Part shown: positions 8,352-16,895 of the stretch, one piece after another
How positions within the stretch are numbered: position 1 is the first letter of the stretch
Layout: the number at the start of each line of letters is the position of its first letter
Assembly: GCA_964387645.1 (NCBI GenBank)
Contig: CAYLYM010000052.1
Coordinates: forward strand, 1-25,558
Length of the DNA: 25,558 nt
Reading direction: 5' to 3'
DNA from: CAYLYM01 sp964387645
GTDB taxonomy: Bacteria > Calditrichota > Calditrichia > RBG-13-44-9
Notes under the pieces: generated by a model
Told to the model about the DNA's origin: nothing
Database searches by the model: none
Seen by the model: the letters and a program-made list of their open reading frames with translations, nothing else
Made by a program: the position numbers and the translations under genes

Positions 8352-9530
8352 ATGAAAACATTTTTGTCTGGCCTGTTAGTAAGTACTATGATTTTTTTCT
8401 TACAGGCCATGGCACAGAATGAACCCATTTATGTAAACCTGATTTTATTTAATCAGAATACACAAATTTTTTATCTTGGTGATATAGATTTTACTGGACA
8501 GGGGACTGCACCAGAATTTTTTATTTTAGAGTTAGAGAATTATCAGGATCGACCGGTCGTCATTCAATTACACTTTGAACTGCGTTATAATAGTATTGGC
8601 ATCATTGAGGCTTTTTCAGATCCTTTTACTCTTCCTCCTTCAAGTAGGATCGGTCGCATTACATTCACCAATAATCAATTAAATTCAGGTTTAGCCGTTA
8701 TTCCAGGAACTGAAGAACACATAGAATTACACAATTATCGGGAAAATTTCGGCCGGGTATCTAATTTGCTTAATCAGATTACTGCCACTGGAAAATTACC
8801 GGCCGGCCAATATGAATTTTTTATCGAAGCTATTTTGATTGAAAATGGTGCTCCGATAATGACCATTCCGGATAAGGTATTAGACAACAATATTCTGCTA
8901 ATAACCAACCCAACTACACTTGAACCTCTTTACCCTGGCAATAGGGTAGCTGAGGGTGCTTTGATTGAAATTCCAGCACTTCATCCGTATTTTCTTTGGC
9001 AGTCAGACGCCCTTGAATTTAATTTATTTGTTTACGAAAAATATCCCAATGATGTAACCATTCAGGATGTTTTGAGCCATGATCCAATTCTACATATTGA
9101 GGGTTACCCGAACATTATTTTCCAGTTTCCTACTGATCCCAGCCCTCTGGTTTTTGAAGATGTCATTGGAGATGGCCCGGGAAGAAGTGTAGGGCCAGTA
9201 CGGATGATGGAAAGGGGTAAAGTGTATTACTGGTATGTTCAGGCAATTATTCCCTCTGCTTCAGGAATAGTTCAATTGAATAGTGATGTTTACCAGTTCA
9301 AAATTGCTGCAGAAGAAGGAACCGGAGCGATTACTAAACTTATTTTGAATTATTTACAGCAAATTCTGGGTGATGATTATGACCAGTATATGCAAAGTTT
9401 ACAGGATGCCAGTCCCACCGGGAACATTTTGCTCAATGGTTCTCCTGTTGATGTTGATATTCTGGTTAATTTGATTGATCTTTTGAGACAAAATAGAGCA
9501 GAGATTCAAAATGTCTCGATTGAATATTAA
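8352..9530 (+). CDS. Secreted protein of unknown function, first gene of the FecR/barrel cluster
   Basis: The protein has 392 aa. Residues 1-21 are a Sec signal peptide ending in AMAQ. The mature part looks beta-rich: a first domain (about 25-180) with alternating hydrophobic strands such as RPVVIQLHFELRYN, and a second (about 190-320) that ends in RGKVYYWYVQAI and SDVYQFKIA, a pattern seen in fibronectin-III or Ig-like folds. The last about 65 residues are probably helical (ITKLILNYLQQILGDDYDQY). No catalytic motif, lipobox or C-terminal sorting domain is visible, so it is likely periplasmic or secreted. The FecR gene begins 19 nt after its stop, which implies co-transcription. I do not recognise the family; a structural or accessory role beside the FecR and barrel proteins is only an inference from context. 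Confidence 0.85.
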   Translation: MKTFLSGLLVSTMIFFLQAMAQNEPIYVNLILFNQNTQIFYLGDIDFTGQGTAPEFFILELENYQDRPVVIQLHFELRYNSIGIIEAFSDPFTLPPSSRIGRITFTNNQLNSGLAVIPGTEEHIELHNYRENFGRVSNLLNQITATGKLPAGQYEFFIEAILIENGAPIMTIPDKVLDNNILLITNPTTLEPLYPGNRVAEGALIEIPALHPYFLWQSDALEFNLFVYEKYPNDVTIQDVLSHDPILHIEGYPNIIFQFPTDPSPLVFEDVIGDGPGRSVGPVRMMERGKVYYWYVQAIIPSASGIVQLNSDVYQFKIAAEEGTGAITKLILNYLQQILGDDYDQYMQSLQDASPTGNILLNGSPVDVDILVNLIDLLRQNRAEIQNVSIEY

Positions 9531-9537
9531 AATTGTT

Positions 9538-9544
9538 GAAGAGG
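9538..9544 (+). promoter_or_regulatory. Ribosome binding site deciding the FecR start
   Basis: GAAGAGG lies 5 nt before the ATG at 9550. An in-frame ATG at 9511 inside the preceding gene would add 13 polar residues before the signal peptide, so 9550 is preferred. Confidence 0.65.
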
Positions 9545-9549
9545 ACACT

Positions 9550-10233
9550 ATGCGTATAAATAGTCATGTAAGAATAATTCTATTTTTAATTTTTTTTCTA
9601 CTCAATTGGGCAATAGCGGCAGATCCGATTGCGGTTATTGTTAAAAGTAGGGGGAATGTTGATTTGTTCCGTAGCAATTCTTCTAAATCTCTTTCTGTGA
9701 AAAAAGGTCAGGTGCTTTATGATGGTGATAAGATTCGTACCGGACCTGGGGCATTCTGTGCAGTTAAATTTATTGATGATAAAAGCTTATTAAGAATTAA
9801 AGAAAATTCATCCTGTATCATTGAGGGCAAAAGGGAGAAGGACTATATTAATAAAAACATCCTTGTCGAAATAGGATCATTTTTTACCAGTCTTTTTAAA
9901 CCACGAGGAAAATTTACAGTGACCACACCGACCTCAGTGGCCTCGGTTAAAGGTACTCAGTTCTGGATCATCCAGCTTGAAGATGGCCGAACTGTTTACA
10001 TTGGTATAGAAGGGCTGGTGGATTTAATCAACGATGCCGGCAGGGTACTTTTACGTTCGGGACAAACGGCTATTTTTACTTCACAGAATCAGTTACCTGA
10101 TATTCGTCTGACTCAGGAAGACGAAATTCCTTTCTTGAATGATAGTTATGAAAATTTTAAAACTCTAGAAATTGAATTCAGGGATGCTAACGGTCAGATA
10201 AAGAAACTCCGTCTTGATTATATAGAACGTTAA
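9550..10233 (+). CDS. Periplasmic FecR-domain protein
   Basis: The protein has 227 aa from the chosen start. Residues 1-23 are a signal peptide (hydrophobic core IILFLIFFLLNWAIAA). The FecR domain covers most of the mature protein: an N-terminal AVIVKSRGNVDLFR strand, GQVLYDGDKIRTGPGAFCAV with the typical GDxIxTG turn (about 60-66), then FTVTTPTSVASVKGTQFWI (about 120-138) and DGRTVYIGIEGLVDL. Classic FecR regulators have an N-terminal cytoplasmic anti-sigma segment and a membrane helix; this one is fully exported and has neither, so it is a stand-alone periplasmic FecR protein. Such proteins are often encoded beside CHASE2 cyclases and surface proteins, and here an outer-membrane barrel gene follows 46 nt later. 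It may bind envelope polymer or a partner protein; its ligand is unknown. Confidence 0.88.
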   Translation: MRINSHVRIILFLIFFLLNWAIAADPIAVIVKSRGNVDLFRSNSSKSLSVKKGQVLYDGDKIRTGPGAFCAVKFIDDKSLLRIKENSSCIIEGKREKDYINKNILVEIGSFFTSLFKPRGKFTVTTPTSVASVKGTQFWIIQLEDGRTVYIGIEGLVDLINDAGRVLLRSGQTAIFTSQNQLPDIRLTQEDEIPFLNDSYENFKTLEIEFRDANGQIKKLRLDYIER

Positions 10234-10279
10234 TTATGAGAATTCAGGTTTTTTAAAGGGGGAAATTAAGAGGAAATAA

Positions 10280-12640
10280 ATGAAGATTATAATTGTATCG
10301 ATTATTATTATTTTTTTCTTAGGCATTCAATCTCATCTTTTTGGGATGGACAGAGTAGAAGTAGATTTTACGCCTGTACGAATGTTGGAGAATTCTGCAG
10401 CCTTGCCTGTGGAGTTGACCATCACAAATTTTTCAGGTGTTCCCATTAAGGAAGTCTGGATTCATTACCGTTTTGTTGGAGAAATCCGTTTTAAATCCCA
10501 GCCCTTAAAGAATGAAAGTTTTCGATATTTTGCTGATGTCCGTTTGGGTGAACCAGATGGGAATATTTTAGAATATTTTTTCAGCATCCATTATCTTGAT
10601 GCACGAATTGAAACTTTTCCGGCAGATGCATCCGAAGGCCGTGTATTCAGGACTGTAATGCAAACGTCCAGGAATCTAGGCGATGAAATTGTAATCATCA
10701 GTCCAGAACCGGAAGAACAGGTTTTTTCTTCAGATGTTGTTATCGCAGCGTCCTTTGCCCGGTTTGCATCGCAAGTAGACATAAAAAAAACCAGAATATA
10801 TCTGGATACATGGGAGTTATCCCGATATATACAAAAATATGGTGATTTTATTTGCTTTGCCCCGAGTAAAGTTCCTCTGGGGCGGCATAAAGTGCGACTG
10901 GAACTTTATGATAAAAATGCTAATCTCATAGCAAGCCGTGAATGGTTTTTTACTGCCATTGCTCCTCGAGGCCCACAAACTTTAACAACAGTTTTTAATT
11001 TTTCAGGCCGTTTTTTTGCAGAAACAAGGCAAGAACAATTACTTGGTGGAAATTTAGTCAATGACTATAATCAAAGCGGTTTACAATTGCAAGGTAATCT
11101 GGGACGTTTGAATTTTGGAGGACGTGTTTATCTCAGTAATCAGGAATCATCGCACCGTCAACCAGTTAATCGTTATTCAGGATTCACACGATTTAATTTT
11201 TGGAATGATCGATTTTTAAATGTTCTTTTTGGAGATGCTTACCCCCGACTTAATCCTATTATCATGCAAAACATCTTACTCAGGGGGGTTCATGGCACCT
11301 TATTCTTAAAATTTTTAAATCTTGATGTTGCTTATGGAACCACAACAAGAGCTATTGAAGGAAAAACCAGAATCGACACATTGGATGGCAATGTCGAAAA
11401 AGTCATCGAACGATATGGCACGTTTCGGAGAAAAGTTCTGGCCGTTCGACCCAGTTTTGGTGCAGGAAAAAATTTCCAACTTGGTTTTACTTATTTAAGA
11501 GGCATTGATGATACAACCAGCATCGAAATAGGGCAAAACCCCCAACAAAATCTGGCCGTTGGTGCCGATCTATTTATAGGTCTGGATCAGCAAAGAATTG
11601 TTTTTGAAGGAAATGTCAATGCCAGTGTTTATAACCGAAACATTACTGGTGGTACGGTTGAATTCGATTCGCTAAAAGATGTCATTGAGGATTTGGATAG
11701 GGATTTCTATGATCTAGCAAGAAAATTTATTACCATTAATCAATATCTTATTCCCAGACCAGGACTAGCCTATCAGGCCAGGTTGCGTTTGCGGTACTTA
11801 AGGAATAACTTTAATATACTTTATGAATCGATAGACGAAGATTTTTACAGTTTGGGTCAACCTTACTTGCTTAGGGATAATCGTGGAATTCATATAGTCG
11901 ATAACATTAATTTGATTCAAAATCAGGTTTTCATTACTCTGGGTTATCGTAAGTATCACAATAACTTACAGGAAATTAAAACAGCCACTTCGAAAAATAC
12001 CAATATTTATGTAAACCTCTCTTACTATCCCTTGCAGAATTTTCCTGAAATTACAATCGGATTCAGTAATTACACGCGGAATAATGGTGTTCCAGCAGAT
12101 TCAATAAATTCGTCTTTAAATCGTCCTGAGGATAATAAGACAAATGCCATAAATTTTAGTACTGGATATAAATTCGCTCTTTTTGGACTAAAACACCATT
12201 TCAGTGTAAATATGATGAATTATCAGAGAGAGGATATTTATAAAACTTCAGAGAATAAATCGAATTATTTTGCATTCAATTTAAGAACGGATTATCAAAG
12301 TCCATTGCAGACCAACCTTGAATTTATTACACAAGAAGCAAAGTCGGGGGAAGGAACTTCTTATGAAAATAATTTGGAACTTACGACTTTTGGGATAGGT
12401 GCCCAATATCGGATCAGGAAAATAGTAGGTGATGATCAATTATTTTTAAGAGTTAAAGCTCGATTGAGCGACTTAAAAACGACATCATATAATTATAATA
12501 GAAATTTTTTCTCGTTCCGAATAAATTATTCTTATCCTAAAATTGGTAATTTGGGATTATCTCTTGATATAATTAATTACCATGGAGATCGTGAATATAA
12601 TGATATGATTTATTCGATTAGGTATGATTATCGTTTTTAG
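10280..12640 (+). CDS. Outer-membrane beta-barrel protein with two N-terminal Ig-like domains
   Basis: The protein has 786 aa. A signal peptide occupies about 1-22. Two beta-sandwich-like domains follow: about 25-130 (VELTITNFSGVPIKEVWIHY) and about 136-226 (IISPEPEEQVFSSDVVIAAS then RIYLDTWELS and GRHKVRLELYD), the second resembling the 'SPEPG...' Ig-like repeats of FCB-group surface proteins. From about 238 to the end the sequence is a series of short amphipathic strands rich in Tyr, Phe, Asn and Gly, such as LNFGGRVYLSN and FSFRINYSYP. It ends in YRF, and a C-terminal aromatic residue is the outer-membrane insertion signal. It is therefore an outer-membrane barrel with periplasmic or surface Ig-like domains. 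No TonB box or plug was seen. AGAGGA lies before the ATG. The family is not one I can name. Confidence 0.85.
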   Translation: MKIIIVSIIIIFFLGIQSHLFGMDRVEVDFTPVRMLENSAALPVELTITNFSGVPIKEVWIHYRFVGEIRFKSQPLKNESFRYFADVRLGEPDGNILEYFFSIHYLDARIETFPADASEGRVFRTVMQTSRNLGDEIVIISPEPEEQVFSSDVVIAASFARFASQVDIKKTRIYLDTWELSRYIQKYGDFICFAPSKVPLGRHKVRLELYDKNANLIASREWFFTAIAPRGPQTLTTVFNFSGRFFAETRQEQLLGGNLVNDYNQSGLQLQGNLGRLNFGGRVYLSNQESSHRQPVNRYSGFTRFNFWNDRFLNVLFGDAYPRLNPIIMQNILLRGVHGTLFLKFLNLDVAYGTTTRAIEGKTRIDTLDGNVEKVIERYGTFRRKVLAVRPSFGAGKNFQLGFTYLRGIDDTTSIEIGQNPQQNLAVGADLFIGLDQQRIVFEGNVNASVYNRNITGGTVEFDSLKDVIEDLDRDFYDLARKFITINQYLIPRPGLAYQARLRLRYLRNNFNILYESIDEDFYSLGQPYLLRDNRGIHIVDNINLIQNQVFITLGYRKYHNNLQEIKTATSKNTNIYVNLSYYPLQNFPEITIGFSNYTRNNGVPADSINSSLNRPEDNKTNAINFSTGYKFALFGLKHHFSVNMMNYQREDIYKTSENKSNYFAFNLRTDYQSPLQTNLEFITQEAKSGEGTSYENNLELTTFGIGAQYRIRKIVGDDQLFLRVKARLSDLKTTSYNYNRNFFSFRINYSYPKIGNLGLSLDIINYHGDREYNDMIYSIRYDYRF

Positions 12641-12693
12641 CTAAGTAAAGGGAATAAAATTAAATTATTATCTTAAATCTGAAAAATAATTTT

Positions 12694-12810
12694 CTTGAGT
12701 GGTTCAGAATCATAAGATGAGCCGCTCTACCGGTTCGACGGAGATAGCGAAGTACACGGTTGCTAAGAGGTGGAGCTTGTAGCGAATTATTGTTATTCGT
12801 GGGGGGAAGT
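12694..12810 (+). ncRNA. Candidate structured RNA or leader element (unassigned)
   Basis: A GC-richer island interrupts AT-rich spacer DNA before the cyclase gene. Hairpin A pairs GAGTGG (12697-12702) with CCGCTC (12722-12727). Hairpin B pairs CGC, TCT and CCG (12723-12732, one bulged A) with CGG, AGA and GCG (12739-12749) around a GTTCGA loop. Hairpin C pairs GCGAAT (12782-12787) with ATTCGT (12795-12800). A and B share bases 12723-12727, so they exclude each other. The block TTCGACGG...GCGAA recalls the 5' part of tmRNA, but acceptor stem, tag frame and 3' half are absent. A 27-codon frame (12699-12782, GTG start, with ATG at 12717) is an alternative reading, without a ribosome binding site. 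No known riboswitch consensus fits that I can recall. Confidence 0.3.
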
Positions 12811-12913
12811 TATTCATCTATTTTTAAAATTTGTCTTTATTAAGCTGAAAAAATAGTGATTAGACAAATTGTAAAAGAATCAAGTCTTATGTAATGTTTA
12901 ACAGCTAAGTTAT

Positions 12914-15037
12914 ATGAAATCACGTTCAATTTTACCTATTCTCATAATCAGTGTTCTGGTTTTTTTCATAGTTCTGTTAATAAGAATCATTCCTGCTATC
13001 CGCACAATGGAATTCAAAACGATTGACTGGCGTTTTCAATTCCGAGGACCTATTTCAGTGAAAGACCAGCCTATTGTTTTGGTTACGATTGATGATCAAT
13101 CGTTTGAGTCGCTACCCGACCGTTGGCCTTGGCCACGTTACTATTATGCCCGGGTGATAGAGAACTTAACAAGAGCTGGTGCAAAAGTAATTGGTCTGGA
13201 TATCATATTAGATGTGGAAGATAAACATGGGAAGATTAGTGATCAACAATTGGCTGATGCCATCCGGCAATCGGGAAAAGTAGTGTTAGCTGGCAAATTG
13301 GAAGAACGCACCTCGCTTGGGCAAATACAATCGTACCAATTCCCAGTCATGCCGATTCCTGTTTTATTAAAAGCAGATAGTATCTGGGGAATTACTGCCA
13401 TTCAGGCAGATCCTGATGGAGTATATCGTCGGTATTATGTCATACAAAATTATCAGAAAGGTTTTCTTTCATCATTTGGATTGCAAATTCTCCGAAAATA
13501 TTTCAATTATGGTAAAAACCTTCAGCCAGCGATTCAAGACCATCAGGTTAGATTTGGAAAATTGGAGATACCTCTTTTCGATGATGGGTTAATGATGATC
13601 AATTTTGCTGGTCCTGCCGGATCATTTACTTCCTATTCTTTTGATTCTGTCATTGATGATGAGAGGTTCAACTTAAATGAAGATTATGATCTGGATTATT
13701 TTAGCACTACACTTTTGCCAGAAGGAGTGTTTAAGGATAAAATTGTTTTGATAGGCGCAACTGTTTCTGAATTAAAAGACAATTTTCTTGCACCGTTTTT
13801 TGAGTTCAAGGATCGAGAAGGGAATATCCGGGAAGTAAAAATGTCCGGAGTAGAAGTTCATGCGAATGCTATCTGGACTATTTTAAATCGATTATATTTC
13901 AATCAAATCCCCCTTCCCGTTTATTTTGTTCTCTTATTCTTACTGATTTTTGCAGCAGTTTTCCTAGTGCAGCGATTTTCTGCTCTCTGGTCAGTAGGAA
14001 TCATAATTACTTTAATTATATTGTTTAATTTATTGCAATTTTTTCTTTTTTCTCAAATCCGTCTTGTTATAGAAATGGTATCTCCAACTATTGCTTTAGT
14101 GCTAAGCTTTTTTGCAAGCAATGTGTATCAATATATTCAGTCACAAAAAGAAAAAATGGTAATAGTAGGAGCATTTGAGCGGTATGTTCCTCAAAGAGTT
14201 GTAAAAGAACTTCTGGCAGATCCTAGCAAGTTGACCCTTGGTGGAGAGGAAAGATTTTTAACGGTAATGTTTGTCGATTTAGCTGATTTTACTGTTGTAT
14301 CGGAAAGGTTGAAACCAGCGAAATTAGTTTCACTCATCAATACTTATTTAACGGAAATGACCGAGGTTATTTTGGAGTATAATGGTATTATCGACAAATA
14401 TGAAGGTGATGCGATTATGGCAGAATTTGGGGCTCCGGTATTCTATGAGGAACATGCGATTCATGCTTGTTATGCCGCTTTAGAAATGCAAAGGCGAATC
14501 AAACGATTGGATTTATCGAATTTTAAAAATGTTGTCAATGAACTTTCCTGCAGAATAGGGATAAATAGTGGAAATATGATTGTGGGTAATATGGGTTCTC
14601 GAAATGTATTTGATTATACAGTAATGGGGGATGCGGTTAATCTGGCCGCACGATTAGAAGGAGCGAATAAAACATACCGGACAAAAATTATGATCAGTTA
14701 TGAAACTTATTCTTTAGCAAAAGATCATGTGATTGCGCGACCGCTTGATTTAATACGGGTCAAAGGCCGCCAGAAGCCGGTACGGGTATTTGAATTGGTT
14801 GCCCGCAAAGGTGAGAAAATCCCTGATACTTTGAAAACCATGCTTCCAATTTTCGTCAATGGAATTCGTTATTATCATCAGCGAAATTGGTCGAAGGCTC
14901 TGGAATGTTTCCATTATTGTCTTAAGCTGGTGCCCGGTGATGTCCCTTCTAAAATTTATATCGAGAGAGTTTTGCATTATTCAAAATATCCTCCAGAAGA
15001 AAACTGGGATGGGGTTTATTCGCTAAAATATAAATAA
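12914..15037 (+). CDS. CHASE2-domain class III adenylate cyclase
   Basis: The protein (707 aa) is an inner-membrane receptor predicted to make cAMP from ATP. After an N-terminal helix (about 6-28) comes the periplasmic CHASE2 sensor (about 35-325), with its typical start FKTIDWRFQFRGP and ending KDKIVLIGAT...GVEVHANAI. Three membrane helices follow (about 333-352, 360-380, 384-404). The catalytic domain (about 447-630) has the two metal-binding aspartates Asp455 (FVDLADF) and Asp499 (DKYEGDA), Lys495 and Thr569 in the positions that select the purine, and Asn576 and Arg580 (VNLAARLE) of the transition-state motif, so it should be active. Residues 645-690 look like one TPR (YHQRNWSKALECFHYCLKLV). 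An in-frame stop at 12899-12901 fixes the start region; no clear ribosome binding site is seen. It follows the barrel gene by 273 bp on the same strand. Confidence 0.93.
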   Translation: MKSRSILPILIISVLVFFIVLLIRIIPAIRTMEFKTIDWRFQFRGPISVKDQPIVLVTIDDQSFESLPDRWPWPRYYYARVIENLTRAGAKVIGLDIILDVEDKHGKISDQQLADAIRQSGKVVLAGKLEERTSLGQIQSYQFPVMPIPVLLKADSIWGITAIQADPDGVYRRYYVIQNYQKGFLSSFGLQILRKYFNYGKNLQPAIQDHQVRFGKLEIPLFDDGLMMINFAGPAGSFTSYSFDSVIDDERFNLNEDYDLDYFSTTLLPEGVFKDKIVLIGATVSELKDNFLAPFFEFKDREGNIREVKMSGVEVHANAIWTILNRLYFNQIPLPVYFVLLFLLIFAAVFLVQRFSALWSVGIIITLIILFNLLQFFLFSQIRLVIEMVSPTIALVLSFFASNVYQYIQSQKEKMVIVGAFERYVPQRVVKELLADPSKLTLGGEERFLTVMFVDLADFTVVSERLKPAKLVSLINTYLTEMTEVILEYNGIIDKYEGDAIMAEFGAPVFYEEHAIHACYAALEMQRRIKRLDLSNFKNVVNELSCRIGINSGNMIVGNMGSRNVFDYTVMGDAVNLAARLEGANKTYRTKIMISYETYSLAKDHVIARPLDLIRVKGRQKPVRVFELVARKGEKIPDTLKTMLPIFVNGIRYYHQRNWSKALECFHYCLKLVPGDVPSKIYIERVLHYSKYPPEENWDGVYSLKYK

Positions 15038-15291
15038 TAAATGCAAAAGTAATTTAATACCGTTGAATAAAAAAATTGGATTTGTCGATTTTTAATAGCT
15101 TTTGTTTAAAATTTTAGATATGATATTATTCTTAACATAAATAAATAGATTTAGGTTCAGGATAAGCATATCTGCAAATGAGTATAATTAAATAATATTT
15201 TTAGCGTAAACTGGGCAAAGAAGATATTCAAATTACCTTGTTTCATTAGAAAGGTATATCTAAATTTTCAAGAAATTTTAAGAGGAATTAA

Positions 15292-16182
15292 ATGCGATCT
15301 TTTAAGGATTTTAAGGCAGGGTATGTAGCTCTGGTGGGGCAGCCAAATGTGGGTAAATCTACTTTAATCAATCAGTTACTTAAATTTAAACTTTCTATTG
15401 TAACGCATAAACCTCAGACTACACGAAAACAAGTTTTGGGAATTTTAAGCGGTGAAAACTATCAGGTAATATTTTTCGACACCCCGGGTATTCTCAAACC
15501 TAAATATAATCTGCAAAAATTCATGATGCGATATGTACAAAATTCCTTAAAAGATGCGGACGTAATTGTTTATATTGTAGATGTTTCACATTCTAATTTG
15601 AATTTCAAAGAAGTGAATGAAAACCTGGGGGAAGTCGGAAAACCGGTAATTTTAGCTTTGAATAAAATTGATCTAATTAAGAAAGAATTGCTGCTTCCAA
15701 TAATTGAAGGTTTCCGAAATAACTACAATTTTGAAGCAATTGTGCCTATATCTGCCCTGAAAAATGATGGAGTAGATTTACTTTTAAAAGAGATTGTTCA
15801 TAATATACCTGCAAGTCCGCCATATTTTCCACCTGACCAGATTACTAACCAACAAGAACGCTTTTTTGTTGCCGAAATCATTCGTGAAAAAATTTTTAAG
15901 TTTTATGGTGAAGAGATTCCGTACTCTTCCCATGTTCAAATTGAAGAATTTAAAGAAAGACCCGGGCATAAAGATTACATTAGAGCGATTATATATGTAG
16001 AAAAGATTTCACAAAAAGGGATTCTTATCGGAAAACGTGGACAAGCCCTTAAACGGGTGGGAGAATTAGCAAGACAGGAGATAGAAGCTTTTCTTGGGCG
16101 TCCGGTTTATCTGGAACTTTATGTCAAGGTTATGGAAGACTGGCGTAGAAAAGATGTGAAATTAAAAAGTTTAGGTTATTAA
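15292..16182 (+). CDS. era: GTPase Era
   Basis: Era is the essential GTPase that binds the 3' end of 16S rRNA during assembly of the 30S ribosomal subunit. At 296 aa it has standard length. G motifs: GQPNVGKST (16-24, P-loop), PQTTRKQV (41-48, the Era G2 region), DTPG (63-66), NKID (124-127) and SALK (154-157). The C-terminal KH domain has KGILIGKRGQALKRVGELAR (242-261), and the protein ends in the usual basic tail. AGAGGA at 15281-15286 is 5 nt before the ATG. A HAD phosphatase gene starts 11 nt after the stop, so the two are probably one transcription unit. Nothing odd was seen. Confidence 0.97.
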   Translation: MRSFKDFKAGYVALVGQPNVGKSTLINQLLKFKLSIVTHKPQTTRKQVLGILSGENYQVIFFDTPGILKPKYNLQKFMMRYVQNSLKDADVIVYIVDVSHSNLNFKEVNENLGEVGKPVILALNKIDLIKKELLLPIIEGFRNNYNFEAIVPISALKNDGVDLLLKEIVHNIPASPPYFPPDQITNQQERFFVAEIIREKIFKFYGEEIPYSSHVQIEEFKERPGHKDYIRAIIYVEKISQKGILIGKRGQALKRVGELARQEIEAFLGRPVYLELYVKVMEDWRRKDVKLKSLGY

Positions 16183-16193
16183 ATGGCAGAATT

Positions 16194-16895
16194 GTGAATG
16201 TGAAACGTAAACTAATTTTATTCGATATCGATGGAACGTTGATAACCACGCAGAGTGTTGCAGTTAGCATCATGGTAGAGAGCGTGGCTCGTGTATTAGG
16301 GCATCCAATTAATTGGAATATCAGAGATTTTGTCGGAAATACCGATAGGAATATTCTTTTTACCCTTTTTAGAAGAAATGGATGGAATGAAGCAATTATC
16401 GAGGATTTTGTAGAAGAGGCCATTCAGTTTTATTTAAAAGAACTTGCCAGAGAATTAGAGAAAAATAGTGTGGTAAAAGTCCTACCGGGTGCAAAAGAAT
16501 TACTAAAGAAACTTGAAAAGGATAATCGGTTTGCTTTAGGATTGGTTACAGGGAACTTGCGGGAGGGCGCCCGCATAAAATTGATTGCTGCCGATCTTTA
16601 TTGCTATTTTCCTGTTGGCGCTTTTGGAGATGATGGTCTATGTCGAGAGAATTTGCCTCCAGTGGCTATTCAAAGAGCAGAACAATATTACCAGTGTTTT
16701 TTTGAAAAAAAAGATATCTGGATTGTAGGTGATAGCATAAACGACATTAGATGTGCCCACACTAATCATTTACATTGTCTGGCTGTAGCTAGTGGGCATA
16801 CTAAAAAAAATGAATTGTTAGCCTATAAACCCACTTTATTGGTGGATGATTTGTTAGATACAGAGAAGGTAATACATTGTTTTATAACAAGTTAG
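16194..16895 (+). CDS. HAD-superfamily hydrolase, phosphoglycolate-phosphatase-like
   Basis: The protein (233 aa) is a cytoplasmic haloacid-dehalogenase-type phosphatase with an alpha-helical cap (about 20-90). Motif I is FDIDGT, with nucleophile Asp11 and acid Asp13; motif II is VTGN with Thr119; motif IV is VGDSINDIRCA with Asp160 and Asp164. The usual motif III Lys of the KPxP segment is not obvious; the corresponding stretch reads RENLPPVAIQRA (141-152), so an Arg may replace it, as in some subfamilies. The start is GTG at 16194; a second GTG at 16200 is possible, and no ATG in this frame is available. Spacing of 11 nt from era indicates co-transcription and probable translational coupling. 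The substrate is unknown; phosphoglycolate is only the family default. Confidence 0.88.
   Translation: MNVKRKLILFDIDGTLITTQSVAVSIMVESVARVLGHPINWNIRDFVGNTDRNILFTLFRRNGWNEAIIEDFVEEAIQFYLKELARELEKNSVVKVLPGAKELLKKLEKDNRFALGLVTGNLREGARIKLIAADLYCYFPVGAFGDDGLCRENLPPVAIQRAEQYYQCFFEKKDIWIVGDSINDIRCAHTNHLHCLAVASGHTKKNELLAYKPTLLVDDLLDTEKVIHCFITS

Noticed and set aside
12717..12757. Group II intron domain V, suggested by GAGCCG...CGGTT
   Set aside because: The inner stem-loop does not follow the domain V consensus, the length is 12 nt too long, and no reverse transcriptase or other intron domains are present.
12694..12810. tmRNA gene
   Set aside because: Only a motif like the 5' side of the molecule is visible. 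There is no GGGG-type acceptor strand, no tag reading frame ending in ALAA, and no T-arm with CCA within 350 bp; the cyclase gene occupies where the 3' half would be.
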